Shown piece by piece: positions 25,460-34,579 of a DNA stretch of 64,000 nt (position 1 is its first letter; every line of letters starts with the position of its first letter). The stretch is taken from contig JACKPR010000004.1 in NCBI GenBank assembly GCA_024233395.1, positions 62,001-126,000 on the forward strand, in the 5' to 3' direction. The translations under genes were made by a program, and so were the position numbers. Source of the DNA: Chlamydiales bacterium. GTDB lineage: Bacteria > Chlamydiota > Chlamydiia > Chlamydiales > Simkaniaceae. The notes beneath the pieces are model-generated. The model searched no databases and was not told the DNA's origin. It worked only from the letters and a program-made list of their open reading frames with translations.

Positions 25460-25470
25460 TCCCTTTTGAT

Positions 25471-25508
25471 TCATCCCCTCATTTCCTGAGGGGATGAATT
25501 TTATTTCT
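25471..25508 (+). terminator. Intrinsic terminator after the second paralogue
   Basis: TCATCCCCTC (25471-25480) pairs with GAGGGGATGA (25488-25497) and is followed by ATTTTATTTCT. It is nearly identical to the terminator at 24443. Confidence 0.85.
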
Positions 25509-25595
25509 ACACCCAACATTTTAGGGTAATAAACGCATAGAAATTAAATTCACAAAGTACTAGCTAAAAAATTCTTTCTGACTTACCTTTAGGCT

Positions 25596-27143
25596 ATGTC
25601 TAAAGATAGTGATGTACACCCCTTTGAAGAGCCTGGCCAAACGCTTCGTAGTTTAGATCCTTGTATTGTGGTTATTTTTGGAGCCACCGGTGACTTAACA
25701 GCGCGCAAGCTGATGCCCGCTCTTTATAATCTAAAAAGAGAAGGCCAACTTCCCACAAGTTTTGCTTGTTGTGGTTTCGCTCGAAGAGAAAAAACCGATG
25801 AAGTCTTTCGTGATGAGATGAAGAAAGCAATCGGTCAACACTCACGAGTAAAACCTATAGAAGAAAATGTTTGGGAAACCTTTGCCCCTCAAATCTTCTA
25901 TCATCAATCAGAATTTGACGATGATGCAGGATACGAAAGATTTGCAAAACATCTTGCCAATATCGATTCTCAGATGGGAACGGGTGGAAACCGCATCTAT
26001 TATCTTTCGACACAACCGAGCTATTTTACGACCATAATTGAAAAACTAAAAAAGCACAAACTCCTCTACGATCATTCAGAAAAGCAAGAGAAGTGGTCAC
26101 GTGTCATTATTGAAAAGCCCTTTGGGCATGACTTGACCTCTGCTTTAGAGCTTCAAAAAGATTTAATGGCTCATCTTTCGGAAAAACAGCTTTATCGGAT
26201 TGATCACTACCTCGGGAAAGAAACAGCCCAAAACCTCCTTGTTTTCCGTTTTGGAAATTCTATCTTTGAAAATCTTTGGAATCATCGCTATATCGACCAT
26301 GTCCAGTTTACAGTCGCTGAAGATATTGGAATTGGAACAAGGGGCCGTTTTTATGAAGAGCAAGGCCTTGTCCGTGACATCATGCAAAACCACATGATGC
26401 AACTCTTTTCCCTCATTGCAATGGAACCTCCTGTCAATTTAAGTGCTGATGCCATTCATGATGAAAAAGTCAAAGTTCTCGAAGCTCTACGCCCATTCAC
26501 AGATAAAGACTTTGAAACCTCGGCTGTTCGAGGCCAGTACGACAAAGGGTTTATTGGAGGTGAAGAGGTCAAGGGATATCGGGAAGAAGATAATGTCGAT
26601 CCGAAGTCGAAAGTAGAAACCTATGGTGCTGTCCGTCTATTTATTGACAATTGGCGTTGGGATGGAGTCCCCTTTTATCTCCGTGGAGCAAAACGCCTTC
26701 CAAAGAGGGCCACTGAAATTGCCGTAACTTTTAAGCATCCCCCAGGAGTTCTCTTCCAAGAGCATGGACAAAAACATGAACCCAATGTTCTTGCGATCCG
26801 GATTCAACCTAATGAAGGAATTGCTCTAAAAATTAATTGTAAAGTGCCTGGCCCAAGCAGCCCTATCCAACCCGTTAAAATGGACTTTCGTTATGGAGCC
26901 TTCTTTGGTCTGACACCTCCAGATGCTTATGAACGTCTGATCTGTGATTGCATCGCTGGGGATGGAACACTCTTTGCTCGTCAGGATGAAGTGTTCCATT
27001 CATGGCAATTTTTTACTCCTCTCCTCGACTATTGGGCAAACACTGAGCCCAAAGATTTTCCTAACTATCCCTCGGGAAGTTGGGGCCCTAAGACCGCTGA
27101 TGAAATGCTCGCTCGGGATGGTCGAAAATGGCGCTTGATTTGA
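25596..27143 (+). CDS. zwf: Glucose-6-phosphate 1-dehydrogenase
   Basis: A 515-residue enzyme that oxidises glucose 6-phosphate to 6-phosphogluconolactone, making NADPH. Motifs are IFGATGDLTARKLMPALYNL (coenzyme loop), VIIEKPFGHDL, and the active-site YRIDHYLGKET. The C-terminal domain has GAVRLFIDNWRWDGVPFYLR. It starts the zwf-opcA-pgl unit, which covers the first two oxidative pentose phosphate steps with an assembly factor between them. The start codon sits in a small palindrome (CTTTAG-N7-CTAAAG), which could influence initiation. Confidence 0.97.
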   Translation: MSKDSDVHPFEEPGQTLRSLDPCIVVIFGATGDLTARKLMPALYNLKREGQLPTSFACCGFARREKTDEVFRDEMKKAIGQHSRVKPIEENVWETFAPQIFYHQSEFDDDAGYERFAKHLANIDSQMGTGGNRIYYLSTQPSYFTTIIEKLKKHKLLYDHSEKQEKWSRVIIEKPFGHDLTSALELQKDLMAHLSEKQLYRIDHYLGKETAQNLLVFRFGNSIFENLWNHRYIDHVQFTVAEDIGIGTRGRFYEEQGLVRDIMQNHMMQLFSLIAMEPPVNLSADAIHDEKVKVLEALRPFTDKDFETSAVRGQYDKGFIGGEEVKGYREEDNVDPKSKVETYGAVRLFIDNWRWDGVPFYLRGAKRLPKRATEIAVTFKHPPGVLFQEHGQKHEPNVLAIRIQPNEGIALKINCKVPGPSSPIQPVKMDFRYGAFFGLTPPDAYERLICDCIAGDGTLFARQDEVFHSWQFFTPLLDYWANTEPKDFPNYPSGSWGPKTADEMLARDGRKWRLI

Positions 27144-27173
27144 GAAAATAAAGACAATAGAATAGATCCCATT

Positions 27174-28262
27174 ATGGTTAATACAATTCATCCAGCAGAT
27201 ATTGAAGCAGAGCTCGAGAAGATCTGGGATTCCCTTCAGGGAACAAACAAGATGCGCGCATGCCTCTTCAATCTCATTATTTACGCGAAAAAATCGCAAC
27301 GGATCGGTTACCTGAATGAAATGGCTCAAAAAATTATTGAGAAGTTTCCCTGCCGCATTATTTTTGTTACTTATGATGAAACTTGCTCAGGTCACGATTT
27401 AAAAACAGCTGTTTCTGTCATGACAGCAGATGAAGGAGAGTATGAGATTGCTTGTGATCTAATAGAAGTTGAAGTCTGCCATAAAGATCATCCCAAAGTC
27501 CCCTTTGTGATCCTTCCTCATATTCTTCCAGATCTACCAATCTATCTTGTTCATGCAGACGATCCTACCTTTGATAATCCTATCGCTCAAAAGTTAGAAC
27601 ATCTAGCTGACCGTATTATCTTTGATTCTGAAGCCGCTTGTGATCTTCCAGCCTACGCAAAGGCTGTTCTCAGTCATAATGAACGTTGTCATGCTGATAT
27701 TGCAGACTTAAATTGGGCGCGCACCGAAGGATGGAGGCAACTTTTTGCCAGCGTCTTTAAAGGAAAAGAACGTCTTGAAGACATCAAGCATACAAAAAAA
27801 ATTCAGATTCATTTTAACTCTCGAGAAACCGACTACCTTTGCCATACGAATGTTCAGTCGATTTATCTCCAAGCGTGGCTTGCTGTTCAACTCGGATGGA
27901 CTTTAAAAAAAGTAATCAAGGGTTTGAATTTTCAGTATGAAAATAAATTTGGAAAGGTAGATATCGAACTTATTCCAGATAAAATGGAGGCTATATCTCC
28001 TGGAAGAATTTTATCGATTGAAATCTCAACGGACCGGGAGATTCAATATAGTTTCAAAAGAAAAGAAAAATGCCCTCATCATGTGATGATTGAAAAATCA
28101 AGTCCAGAGCTTTGCTCTCTCCCTACCAATTATGTTCTCGATAAAGATGTTTCTGGACAATCTCTTGTAAAAGAGATCTGCCATAAGGGAACGAGCTCTC
28201 ACTATATCAAAGTCCTTAAACTTCTTTCAAAAATTGAAACAGAGTCCCTTTGCAATGACTAA
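27174..28262 (+). CDS. opcA: OpcA-like glucose-6-phosphate dehydrogenase assembly protein
   Basis: A 362-residue protein resembling OpcA, the allosteric and assembly partner of Zwf known from cyanobacteria and actinobacteria. Supporting features are its place 30 bp after zwf and before pgl, the N-terminal AELEKIWDSLQGTNKMRACLFNLI, the FVILPHILPDLPIYLVHADDP segment typical of the family, and a middle DLNWARTEGWRQLFAS motif that is very characteristic. It is expected to be cytosolic and to tune Zwf activity by redox state. It overlaps pgl by 8 bp. Assignment rests on motifs and context. Confidence 0.82.
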   Translation: MVNTIHPADIEAELEKIWDSLQGTNKMRACLFNLIIYAKKSQRIGYLNEMAQKIIEKFPCRIIFVTYDETCSGHDLKTAVSVMTADEGEYEIACDLIEVEVCHKDHPKVPFVILPHILPDLPIYLVHADDPTFDNPIAQKLEHLADRIIFDSEAACDLPAYAKAVLSHNERCHADIADLNWARTEGWRQLFASVFKGKERLEDIKHTKKIQIHFNSRETDYLCHTNVQSIYLQAWLAVQLGWTLKKVIKGLNFQYENKFGKVDIELIPDKMEAISPGRILSIEISTDREIQYSFKRKEKCPHHVMIEKSSPELCSLPTNYVLDKDVSGQSLVKEICHKGTSSHYIKVLKLLSKIETESLCND

Positions 28263-29025
28263 TGACCATCATTTTTTTTCATGGGATGAAAGGCGAGATA
28301 TTGCAAATCCAGGAGATAAAGAAGCAACGCTTACCTTTGCTGCCCATCATTTCATTAACTGTGGTAAGGAAGCGATAAAAAACCATGAATTTTTCATCGT
28401 TGCCCTTTCTGGAGGTTCAACTCCTAAAGCTATCTTTGAAAAGCTTTCATCGAATGACTATTCAGGTGAATTAGATTGGAGCAAAGTTCTCCTTTTTTGG
28501 GGAGATGAACGGTCTGTTCCCCCTAAAGATCCCGAAAGTAATTTCCGAATGGCCATGGATGCAGGACTAAAAACACTTTCGATTCCTAAAGAGCATGTTT
28601 TTAGAATGGAAGCAGAAGAAAATATCGAAGCGAATGCCCGCGCGTATGAAGAAAAAATCAAAGAAACTCTAGGACCGCGTCCTTTTGATCTCATCATGCT
28701 CGGAATGGGTGAAGATGGTCATACAGCCTCACTTTTCCCAGGAACAAAAGCTCTTGATGAAAAAAAGGCCCTTGTTGTCGCCAATGAGGTTCCTCAAAAA
28801 AAGACCTGGCGCATGACTCTGACCTACCCTTGCATTAACCGAGCAAAAAATATTGTTCTTTATGTGCTGGGGAAGTCAAAAGCACCTATGGTAAAACAAG
28901 TCTTTTTGGAAAAGCATGACCCTCCCTATCCTGTCTCCCTTATTGGTAGCCCAGGAAATAAGGCTCTTTGGGTCCTCGATTCAGTCGCTGCTAAACCCCT
29001 CCTTTCTTCTAGAACTTCTTCTTAA
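28255..29025 (+). CDS. pgl: 6-phosphogluconolactonase
   Basis: A protein of about 256 residues of the Pgl/DevB family, which hydrolyses 6-phosphogluconolactone to 6-phosphogluconate. Motifs are FFIVALSGGSTPKAIFEKL, VLLFWGDERSVPPKDPESN, FDLIMLGMGEDGHTASLFPG, and a C-terminal block with KAPMVKQVF. I chose ATG 28255, inside ATGACTAA at the opcA stop; another ATG at 28234 would add seven residues. It completes the zwf-opcA-pgl unit. Its stop overlaps the convergent coiled-coil gene by 4 bp. Confidence 0.95.
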   Translation: MTNDHHFFSWDERRDIANPGDKEATLTFAAHHFINCGKEAIKNHEFFIVALSGGSTPKAIFEKLSSNDYSGELDWSKVLLFWGDERSVPPKDPESNFRMAMDAGLKTLSIPKEHVFRMEAEENIEANARAYEEKIKETLGPRPFDLIMLGMGEDGHTASLFPGTKALDEKKALVVANEVPQKKTWRMTLTYPCINRAKNIVLYVLGKSKAPMVKQVFLEKHDPPYPVSLIGSPGNKALWVLDSVAAKPLLSSRTSS

Positions 29026-30404
29026 TAGTGCCTTTCTTGAGGGTGATAGTATGACATCTGGTGTTGCCATTCCTCTGGGCTCATTGGTGGCGCTGAGGGA
29101 CGTGGGGCAGGACCATGCCGGTTAGGATAAGTCGGAAAAACGGTTTCAGGATCTCTATGCAAATGAGAAAGATTGATCGCTTCCCCTTTAAAAAGTTTAT
29201 AAGCCTCATGATGTAGAGTAGATGCATAAGGGAAAAGAGGAAGGAGTTGAGAACTCCGGTCACTTTGAATCCGAGCTAAAACTTCTTTCTTTTTCACTTC
29301 AATTTCCTGAAGTTTTTCATTGAGCTTTTTTAATGCTTCTTTTTTTTCACTTTCATAAGCAGTTTCTGCTGCTTTATATCTTTCAGAAAATTCTTTCTCG
29401 ACCTGTCGATGGTAATCAGGAATTTCAACACCTGTAGGAGGCTCCCTTTCCAACTTTGCTGTTTTTAAATCAAGGAGCCTTTCCTTTTGGGCTGCATACC
29501 TTTGATCAATGGGTTTTAACAGTTCTTCTTTTTCTTTCTCAACCATTTGAACCGGCACCTTAAAACTTTCCTCAATGCGCTTAATCTCTTCATTGATACG
29601 ACTATCAACGGAGTTATAAGCTCTAAGGAAATTGTTATAGCGCACACGAATCTCTTCCATTTGATCAATCTGATGCTCAGGAATAAGAGCATAACGATAG
29701 ATATGAGAAGCTAAAGGGCTGTACCGTGCAACTTCACTTAATAAAGCAAGTTTTCCTTTATCGTCATGTGCTGCCATCAAACGATCTTTAAATTGATGAA
29801 AATATTGATTATAAAGTCCCTGAAGTTCGTTTCTACTTAGAATCTTTTGGTATTCTTGCGGGCGAGAAGTTCCTGAAGCATCTTTCTTATAAATAAAGAT
29901 GAGTCCTTCTTTTAAAGCTTCTTTCCTCTGATCAGCAATCGCTTTTACAGGATCTTGTTTCCAAGAATCAATCTCCGTTGCAGCCTTGTTCATCTGAAAC
30001 AACTGATACCCGGAATAACACAAACTACCGATTCCAATCACTAACCTAAAAGGAGAGTGCGAATTCATGCCAAAGATAAACCCAACAACTGCTGCTAAAC
30101 CGCCTATGGCAGCTTGATTTCGGCTACTCACTCTTCGCCCTTCCCAAAAGTTAGTTTTTTGCTGGATAATTGCACTAGAAAGGGTTTTAACCCTAACAAC
30201 CTTATCAATCGTAGAATGGGTATAAATACCCTGTTCTACTTTTGAAACACGTTCTTCTAGGCCTTTATTTTGAATCCTTTGTGATTCTTCAAATGAGGGT
30301 TCCCTATCTTCTCGAATGATTTCAAGAACATTCGCTTCAGCATACTCATAATCGGTCGTTGCACCTGCAGTATCACTTCCTATTGCAAAATCAAGTCCAG
30401 ACAT
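29022..30404 (-). CDS. Coiled-coil membrane protein, candidate inclusion membrane (Inc) protein
   Basis: A 460-residue protein of unknown family. A soluble N-terminus of about 95 residues precedes a tight bilobed hydrophobic hairpin (about 97-136: AAIGGLAAVVGFIFGM, short SHSPFR loop, LVIGIGSLCYSGYQLF), which is the hallmark layout of chlamydial Inc proteins. A long charged coiled coil follows (about 240-390, with repeated EKEKEEL and KKEALKKLNEKLQ stretches). The tail is proline-rich (HGPAPRPSAPPMSPEEW) and could bind SH3-like domains. It lies downstream of another large membrane protein gene on the same strand, with a 92-bp gap. Inc status is inferred from topology only. Confidence 0.65.
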   Translation of the reverse strand: MSGLDFAIGSDTAGATTDYEYAEANVLEIIREDREPSFEESQRIQNKGLEERVSKVEQGIYTHSTIDKVVRVKTLSSAIIQQKTNFWEGRRVSSRNQAAIGGLAAVVGFIFGMNSHSPFRLVIGIGSLCYSGYQLFQMNKAATEIDSWKQDPVKAIADQRKEALKEGLIFIYKKDASGTSRPQEYQKILSRNELQGLYNQYFHQFKDRLMAAHDDKGKLALLSEVARYSPLASHIYRYALIPEHQIDQMEEIRVRYNNFLRAYNSVDSRINEEIKRIEESFKVPVQMVEKEKEELLKPIDQRYAAQKERLLDLKTAKLEREPPTGVEIPDYHRQVEKEFSERYKAAETAYESEKKEALKKLNEKLQEIEVKKKEVLARIQSDRSSQLLPLFPYASTLHHEAYKLFKGEAINLSHLHRDPETVFPTYPNRHGPAPRPSAPPMSPEEWQHQMSYYHPQERHY

Positions 30405-30496
30405 AACAATTTCCTCAACATATCAATTAAAAAACCAGAAAAATTATTACATAACATTTCAAAAAAGTCAACGCGAAAGCGTGCATAACATTACAT

Positions 30497-33211
30497 TCAA
30501 ACCGAAGGTTGAATCACTTGATTCCAAAGAGAATAGCAATGCCTTTTCTGAAGGCTTAATCGTTCATCTTTTGCACGGTCTGCACTATATTGGAGTGTAG
30601 AACTGATTCTACTCGAGACTTTCCACCCAAATGTGAGAGGAGTCCAAATCACTTTGAAAAGAATTCCAAGATAACTATCTCCTTCATCCATTCCAATGGT
30701 TGGATCAATAAACCTTAAAACTCTCTGCGCCAAAGGATGAGGAATCCCGAAAAGGAATAGGCGAGCAAGCCACCCATAAAAAAAGATCTTCCATTTATTA
30801 TCATTAATCCATCGATGCACCCTATAGGCATTCCGATAAGCTTCTCTTATCTGTGGATGAGCTTCTTTAGTGACATAACGATGGAACCGATTGGCCCAAA
30901 CACCCGATTGTTCATAAGCTTGTCTTGTTAGCTGAACCAATTTATAGATCATCACGCATGAAAGGACCACTTTTAAAAGGGTATTTCCAAAAATCGCTGC
31001 TCCAACTTCAGGGATTCTAATGTAAACAACCGTTTTCCAATTTGGATAAAATGGGCCTTCACTTGAAAGCATCGATTCAGCCATCAATAGGATTGTCTGA
31101 CTATTTTGTTTAAAAGCCTTTTCGAAAATAAGACGAGCAACTTCTTGAACATCGGTTTCTGCTCCAAAGATATACCGTTTCCCACCTGTTGATGCATACT
31201 CCTCCCTTAGAAAAGGAACCAAAATCTCTTGAACTACGGTGCTTTCTCCCGATTGCATTTGATAAATATTTCCATCAGGATCAATCGCTGCCCGATATGC
31301 AAGCGCTTGTTCAGCACCAATTGGTCTACTCATCGGTTTCTGAACTAAATCATTTGGAACAAAAATATGGTGAGCATCAAGAAGCCACTCTATTAGAACA
31401 GGTGAAAGACCATCCCTCGGCATCCCCTCAATATTCAATCCATAAAGAAACCTAGAATATAAAGGACCTTGAAGATATCCTTGAACAACCTCTTCGGCTT
31501 GAGTCTCTCTTATAAGAATACGTAGCAACACTTCTTCATTAACAGGGAGAACCTTTTTCATCTTTTTAACGGTTTCTAAATGACTCACCAGCTCTTGAAG
31601 AGCTCCATCAAGAACGATGCCTCCTGTTTCTTGATACTGCGTTTCAAGAGCTTTTCCAAGAGAGCTATTAGAGAGCTTTTGAATGAGGTCTTGCCGTTTC
31701 CTCATTCGGTCTAATAAACCCAAACCTGAAAATCTCTCATTAAAAGCACCTTTAACCTCATCTAATGCAAAGACCTGTTGAACAAAGTCTAACCATCCTT
31801 TTTCAAGATTAGGAAAAGAAACAACTTCATCCAATCCATGAACCTCCCCTTCTTTGAAACGAAGACACTCTATGAAAAATTCAATTTCTTGAATAGTCTC
31901 AGCTGGATCAACAGGTCCTCTCTGCGCCTCACCCAACTTTCTTAGAATCTCTTCTTGACCAGATAAACTCTCGGGATCCCAGTCTGTACCGACTTGCGTT
32001 TTAAACCAATCCATAATCTGCTCTCTAAAAGCTTGAGACTTTTTGATCTTTTCTTGGACTGCATCGATAATGAAATCTTCGGTATAAATCTCAAAGAATG
32101 ATCTTAAATAAAGGGTATAATCAAATGTCCCTGAAAGATGTTCAATAACGTTTTGTGTTCCAGGAATCGCTAAAAGGCCTCCCATATGTTGCATGTATTG
32201 GCTAAACCCATGAGTACTTGTTCCAAAATAGCGTTGAATCTCAGCTAGAGCCACTTCATTTCTTTTTGCTGCTAAAAGCTCAATAAGGGTATCTTCAAGT
32301 GTCCCTGATACTTCTGCTTCACCATGAAAATTAAAGTAACTCGACATCGCATCTCCCATGTAGCGAGCTCCGCAATGTTTTCCAGCGATCGCTAGATCAA
32401 TAACGAGCCGGGCTTGATCCTCAAGAAGATTCCTATAGGTTCTAAGATCTTCTTCACCGAGGGCTCCTAAATCAGGATGTGTCCCTTTAAATTCACCTAA
32501 GTCACGTGTCACTTTATGAAGAGAGAGTCGGACAGCATCTTCGATCTGTTGATAAAAAGCATTTAAACGAACCGTATCATGGGCTGACGGAGTCCCCAAA
32601 AAAGCGACCCGTCCATTCACATTTGTCACAAAAGTTCCTAAACCTTCTCTCAGTTCTTCTGCTGTATAGATCTTAGTATCCTCTTGGCGAGTTGTTGGAG
32701 GCATGAATCCAGGCTCATCAGGATGCTCAAAATTAATGGCATCAAAAAGGGTGAGTAAATCGGCAACTTTTACCTCTTCTGGAACTTCACTTGTATCTAA
32801 TTGAATGTCTTTCGTTTGTATATGTCTGAGATCAATTCCATCTTTGACAAATTGCGATAAATAAAGTTCATTGGAAGAGGAGTAGGTATTCATTACCCTT
32901 CGCACCGCTGTAGCAACAAAGGTGAACCCTAAACTAAAAACCCAGTAAGCAACTTTAAAAGCTCCAAAATAAAAGTCAGTAATTGCAAAAGAGTTCAAAA
33001 CAAGACGAACAAAAGAAGAAACCGCATAACGAAGTGTTAAATACCCCGCATGGAAGGTTGAAGAAATCACCACCCCAAAAAATTTGATAATCTCTACCCC
33101 AATACCATAAACTTTCTCAGTCAAAGTCAAGGATTCTTCTTTCTTTCTTTCCGGTAAATATTTAGCAAAATCGACTGTATATTTCGGATTCGTGATGAGT
33201 GTGACTTCCAT
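30497..33211 (-). CDS. Large membrane-associated protein of unknown function
   Basis: A protein of about 904 residues that I do not recognise. The start at 33211 (MEVTLITNPKYTVDF) has a purine-rich RBS (AGGGAAAAAGAA). An in-frame ATG at 33271 and a TTG at 33292 would extend it. Hydrophobic segments cluster near the N-terminus (about residues 35-115) and near the C-terminus (about 745-765, 800-815). The 600 residues between are helical and acidic with no catalytic motif I can name. The membrane-flanked architecture and the neighbouring Inc-like gene suggest a role at the inclusion or cell envelope. A short ACGC-TTTC-GCGT hairpin followed by T residues lies just after the stop. Confidence 0.6.
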   Translation of the reverse strand: MEVTLITNPKYTVDFAKYLPERKKEESLTLTEKVYGIGVEIIKFFGVVISSTFHAGYLTLRYAVSSFVRLVLNSFAITDFYFGAFKVAYWVFSLGFTFVATAVRRVMNTYSSSNELYLSQFVKDGIDLRHIQTKDIQLDTSEVPEEVKVADLLTLFDAINFEHPDEPGFMPPTTRQEDTKIYTAEELREGLGTFVTNVNGRVAFLGTPSAHDTVRLNAFYQQIEDAVRLSLHKVTRDLGEFKGTHPDLGALGEEDLRTYRNLLEDQARLVIDLAIAGKHCGARYMGDAMSSYFNFHGEAEVSGTLEDTLIELLAAKRNEVALAEIQRYFGTSTHGFSQYMQHMGGLLAIPGTQNVIEHLSGTFDYTLYLRSFFEIYTEDFIIDAVQEKIKKSQAFREQIMDWFKTQVGTDWDPESLSGQEEILRKLGEAQRGPVDPAETIQEIEFFIECLRFKEGEVHGLDEVVSFPNLEKGWLDFVQQVFALDEVKGAFNERFSGLGLLDRMRKRQDLIQKLSNSSLGKALETQYQETGGIVLDGALQELVSHLETVKKMKKVLPVNEEVLLRILIRETQAEEVVQGYLQGPLYSRFLYGLNIEGMPRDGLSPVLIEWLLDAHHIFVPNDLVQKPMSRPIGAEQALAYRAAIDPDGNIYQMQSGESTVVQEILVPFLREEYASTGGKRYIFGAETDVQEVARLIFEKAFKQNSQTILLMAESMLSSEGPFYPNWKTVVYIRIPEVGAAIFGNTLLKVVLSCVMIYKLVQLTRQAYEQSGVWANRFHRYVTKEAHPQIREAYRNAYRVHRWINDNKWKIFFYGWLARLFLFGIPHPLAQRVLRFIDPTIGMDEGDSYLGILFKVIWTPLTFGWKVSSRISSTLQYSADRAKDERLSLQKRHCYSLWNQVIQPSV

Positions 33212-33324
33212 TTCTTTTTCCCTATACTTAAAAAGAATTCTAAATAGCTTACCCTTCATAAGAAAATTCATCAACGAATAATTTAAACCCAAGAAAAAAG
33301 GAAAACTTGGTAAACTTCACCACC

Positions 33325-34311
33325 ATGAAAGTCTTAGGAATTGAAACATCTTGCGATGAAACAGCTGTGAGCATCGTTGAAGATGGTAAAAAAATTTTAA
33401 TCAATTTGGTTGCTTCTCAGGCTGAAATCCACAAGGCTTTTGGAGGCGTTTTTCCAGAAATGGCTTCACGTGCCCATATCGATCGCCTTCTTCCTCTTAT
33501 AGAAGAAGCAACAAAGGATCATGAAATTGACCTCATTGCTGTAGCAAATGGCCCGGGGTTAATGGGAGCATTACTCATGGGGGTAACCGCAGCTAAAACT
33601 CTTGCCTACGGCTGGAATAAACCCTTGGTCGGCGTCAATCATGTGGAAGCCCATCTCTACGCTGCAATGATGGAAGTCGAGCCTCTATTCCCCTCCTTAG
33701 GAATCGTTATTTCAGGAGGACATACCTTCCTGGCAAAAATGACTGGAGTTTGTGATTATGAAATTTTAGGAACGACTGTTGATGATGCAGTAGGTGAGGC
33801 CTTCGATAAAGTGGCAAGTCTTCTGGGTTATCCCTATCCTGGAGGGCCTGAAATTGAAAAGCTCGCTAGGACAGGCGATGCTTCAAAATATCCTTTTAAA
33901 GGAGGACGGGTAAAAGGACGTCCCTTGGATTTTTCTTTTAGTGGTTTAAAGACCAATGTTCTCTATAAAGTCAAAGGGGCGAATTGTGATCGAAAAGGAC
34001 CAACAATTATTGAGGAGAGTGAAAAAAAACATATTGCAGCCAGCTTTCAAAAAGCTGCCTTAGAGGACATTCTAAATAAAGCTTTAAAGGCAGCAAAAAC
34101 TTTTGATTGCAAAGGAATCTATTTAGGAGGAGGGGTGACTCAAAATGGAGAGCTACGCACGATTTTTGAAAAGAGTCCTTACTCAGTCTTTTGGCCTCCT
34201 AAAGGGCTTAGCCTTGATAATGCTGCAATGATTGCAGGTCTAGGTTATCATCTCTATCAAAGAAAAGATTTTTCTAATGATGTTCAAGCCTTCCCACGTA
34301 CCCCTCTTTAA
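33325..34311 (+). CDS. tsaD: tRNA N6-adenosine threonylcarbamoyltransferase
   Basis: A protein of about 328 residues of the Kae1/TsaD family, which transfers threonylcarbamoyl to A37 of ANN-decoding tRNAs. It begins MKVLGIETSCDETAVSIVED, and has ALLMGVTAAKTLAYGW, the metal-binding HxxxH in VNHVEAHLYA, VISGGHTFLA, GEAFDKVASLLGYPYPGGP, and FSGLKTNVLY. A TTG 18 bp upstream has a better-spaced AAAAAGGA, so the true start may be 33307, but the conserved N-terminus favours the ATG. It is divergent from the large minus-strand gene. Confidence 0.96.
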   Translation: MKVLGIETSCDETAVSIVEDGKKILINLVASQAEIHKAFGGVFPEMASRAHIDRLLPLIEEATKDHEIDLIAVANGPGLMGALLMGVTAAKTLAYGWNKPLVGVNHVEAHLYAAMMEVEPLFPSLGIVISGGHTFLAKMTGVCDYEILGTTVDDAVGEAFDKVASLLGYPYPGGPEIEKLARTGDASKYPFKGGRVKGRPLDFSFSGLKTNVLYKVKGANCDRKGPTIIEESEKKHIAASFQKAALEDILNKALKAAKTFDCKGIYLGGGVTQNGELRTIFEKSPYSVFWPPKGLSLDNAAMIAGLGYHLYQRKDFSNDVQAFPRTPL

Positions 34312-34341
34312 AGAATTGAATGAAAAGATGGTCAAATAGAG

Positions 34342-34347
34342 TATAAT
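34342..34347 (+). promoter_or_regulatory. Putative -10 element for rpmG
   Basis: A perfect TATAAT about 70 bases before the rpmG start. The only -35-like hexamer nearby (TTGAAT) is spaced too far (20 bp), so the -35 is uncertain. Confidence 0.4.
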
Positions 34348-34417
34348 CTTTTCTCTTCATGTACTAGACATTTTTAATCACTTTTAATAGAATAGTTGGG
34401 AAACAAGGAATTGTATT

Positions 34418-34579
34418 ATGGCAAAGAAAGGCGCACGCGAAAAAATTCGACTAAAGAGCACCGAAAGTGCTGAAACCTATTGGACATTTAAAAACAAACG
34501 CAATAGCCCTGAACGGTTAGAACTTAAGAAGTTCGATAAGAAACTTAGAAAACACGTTATTTTTAAAGAAGCCAAGTGA
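34418..34579 (+). CDS. rpmG: 50S ribosomal protein L33
   Basis: A 53-residue protein starting MAKKGAREKIRLKSTESAET and continuing with YWTFKNKRNSPERLELKKFD and a basic KKLRKHVIFKEAK end, a textbook L33 of the cysteine-free type. AACAAGGAA before the ATG is the RBS. The stop overlaps the GTG start of the lolE-like gene by 4 bp (GTGA). The rpmG-lolE-lolD arrangement is the one I recall from Chlamydia. Confidence 0.97.
   Translation: MAKKGAREKIRLKSTESAETYWTFKNKRNSPERLELKKFDKKLRKHVIFKEAK

Noticed and set aside
25498..25552. AT-rich nested inverted repeat (TTTATTTCTA / TAGAAATTAAA around ACCC..GGGT) before zwf
   Set aside because: It pairs reasonably but lacks the family core and lies next to a terminator in AT-rich sequence, so membership of the repeat family is not supported.
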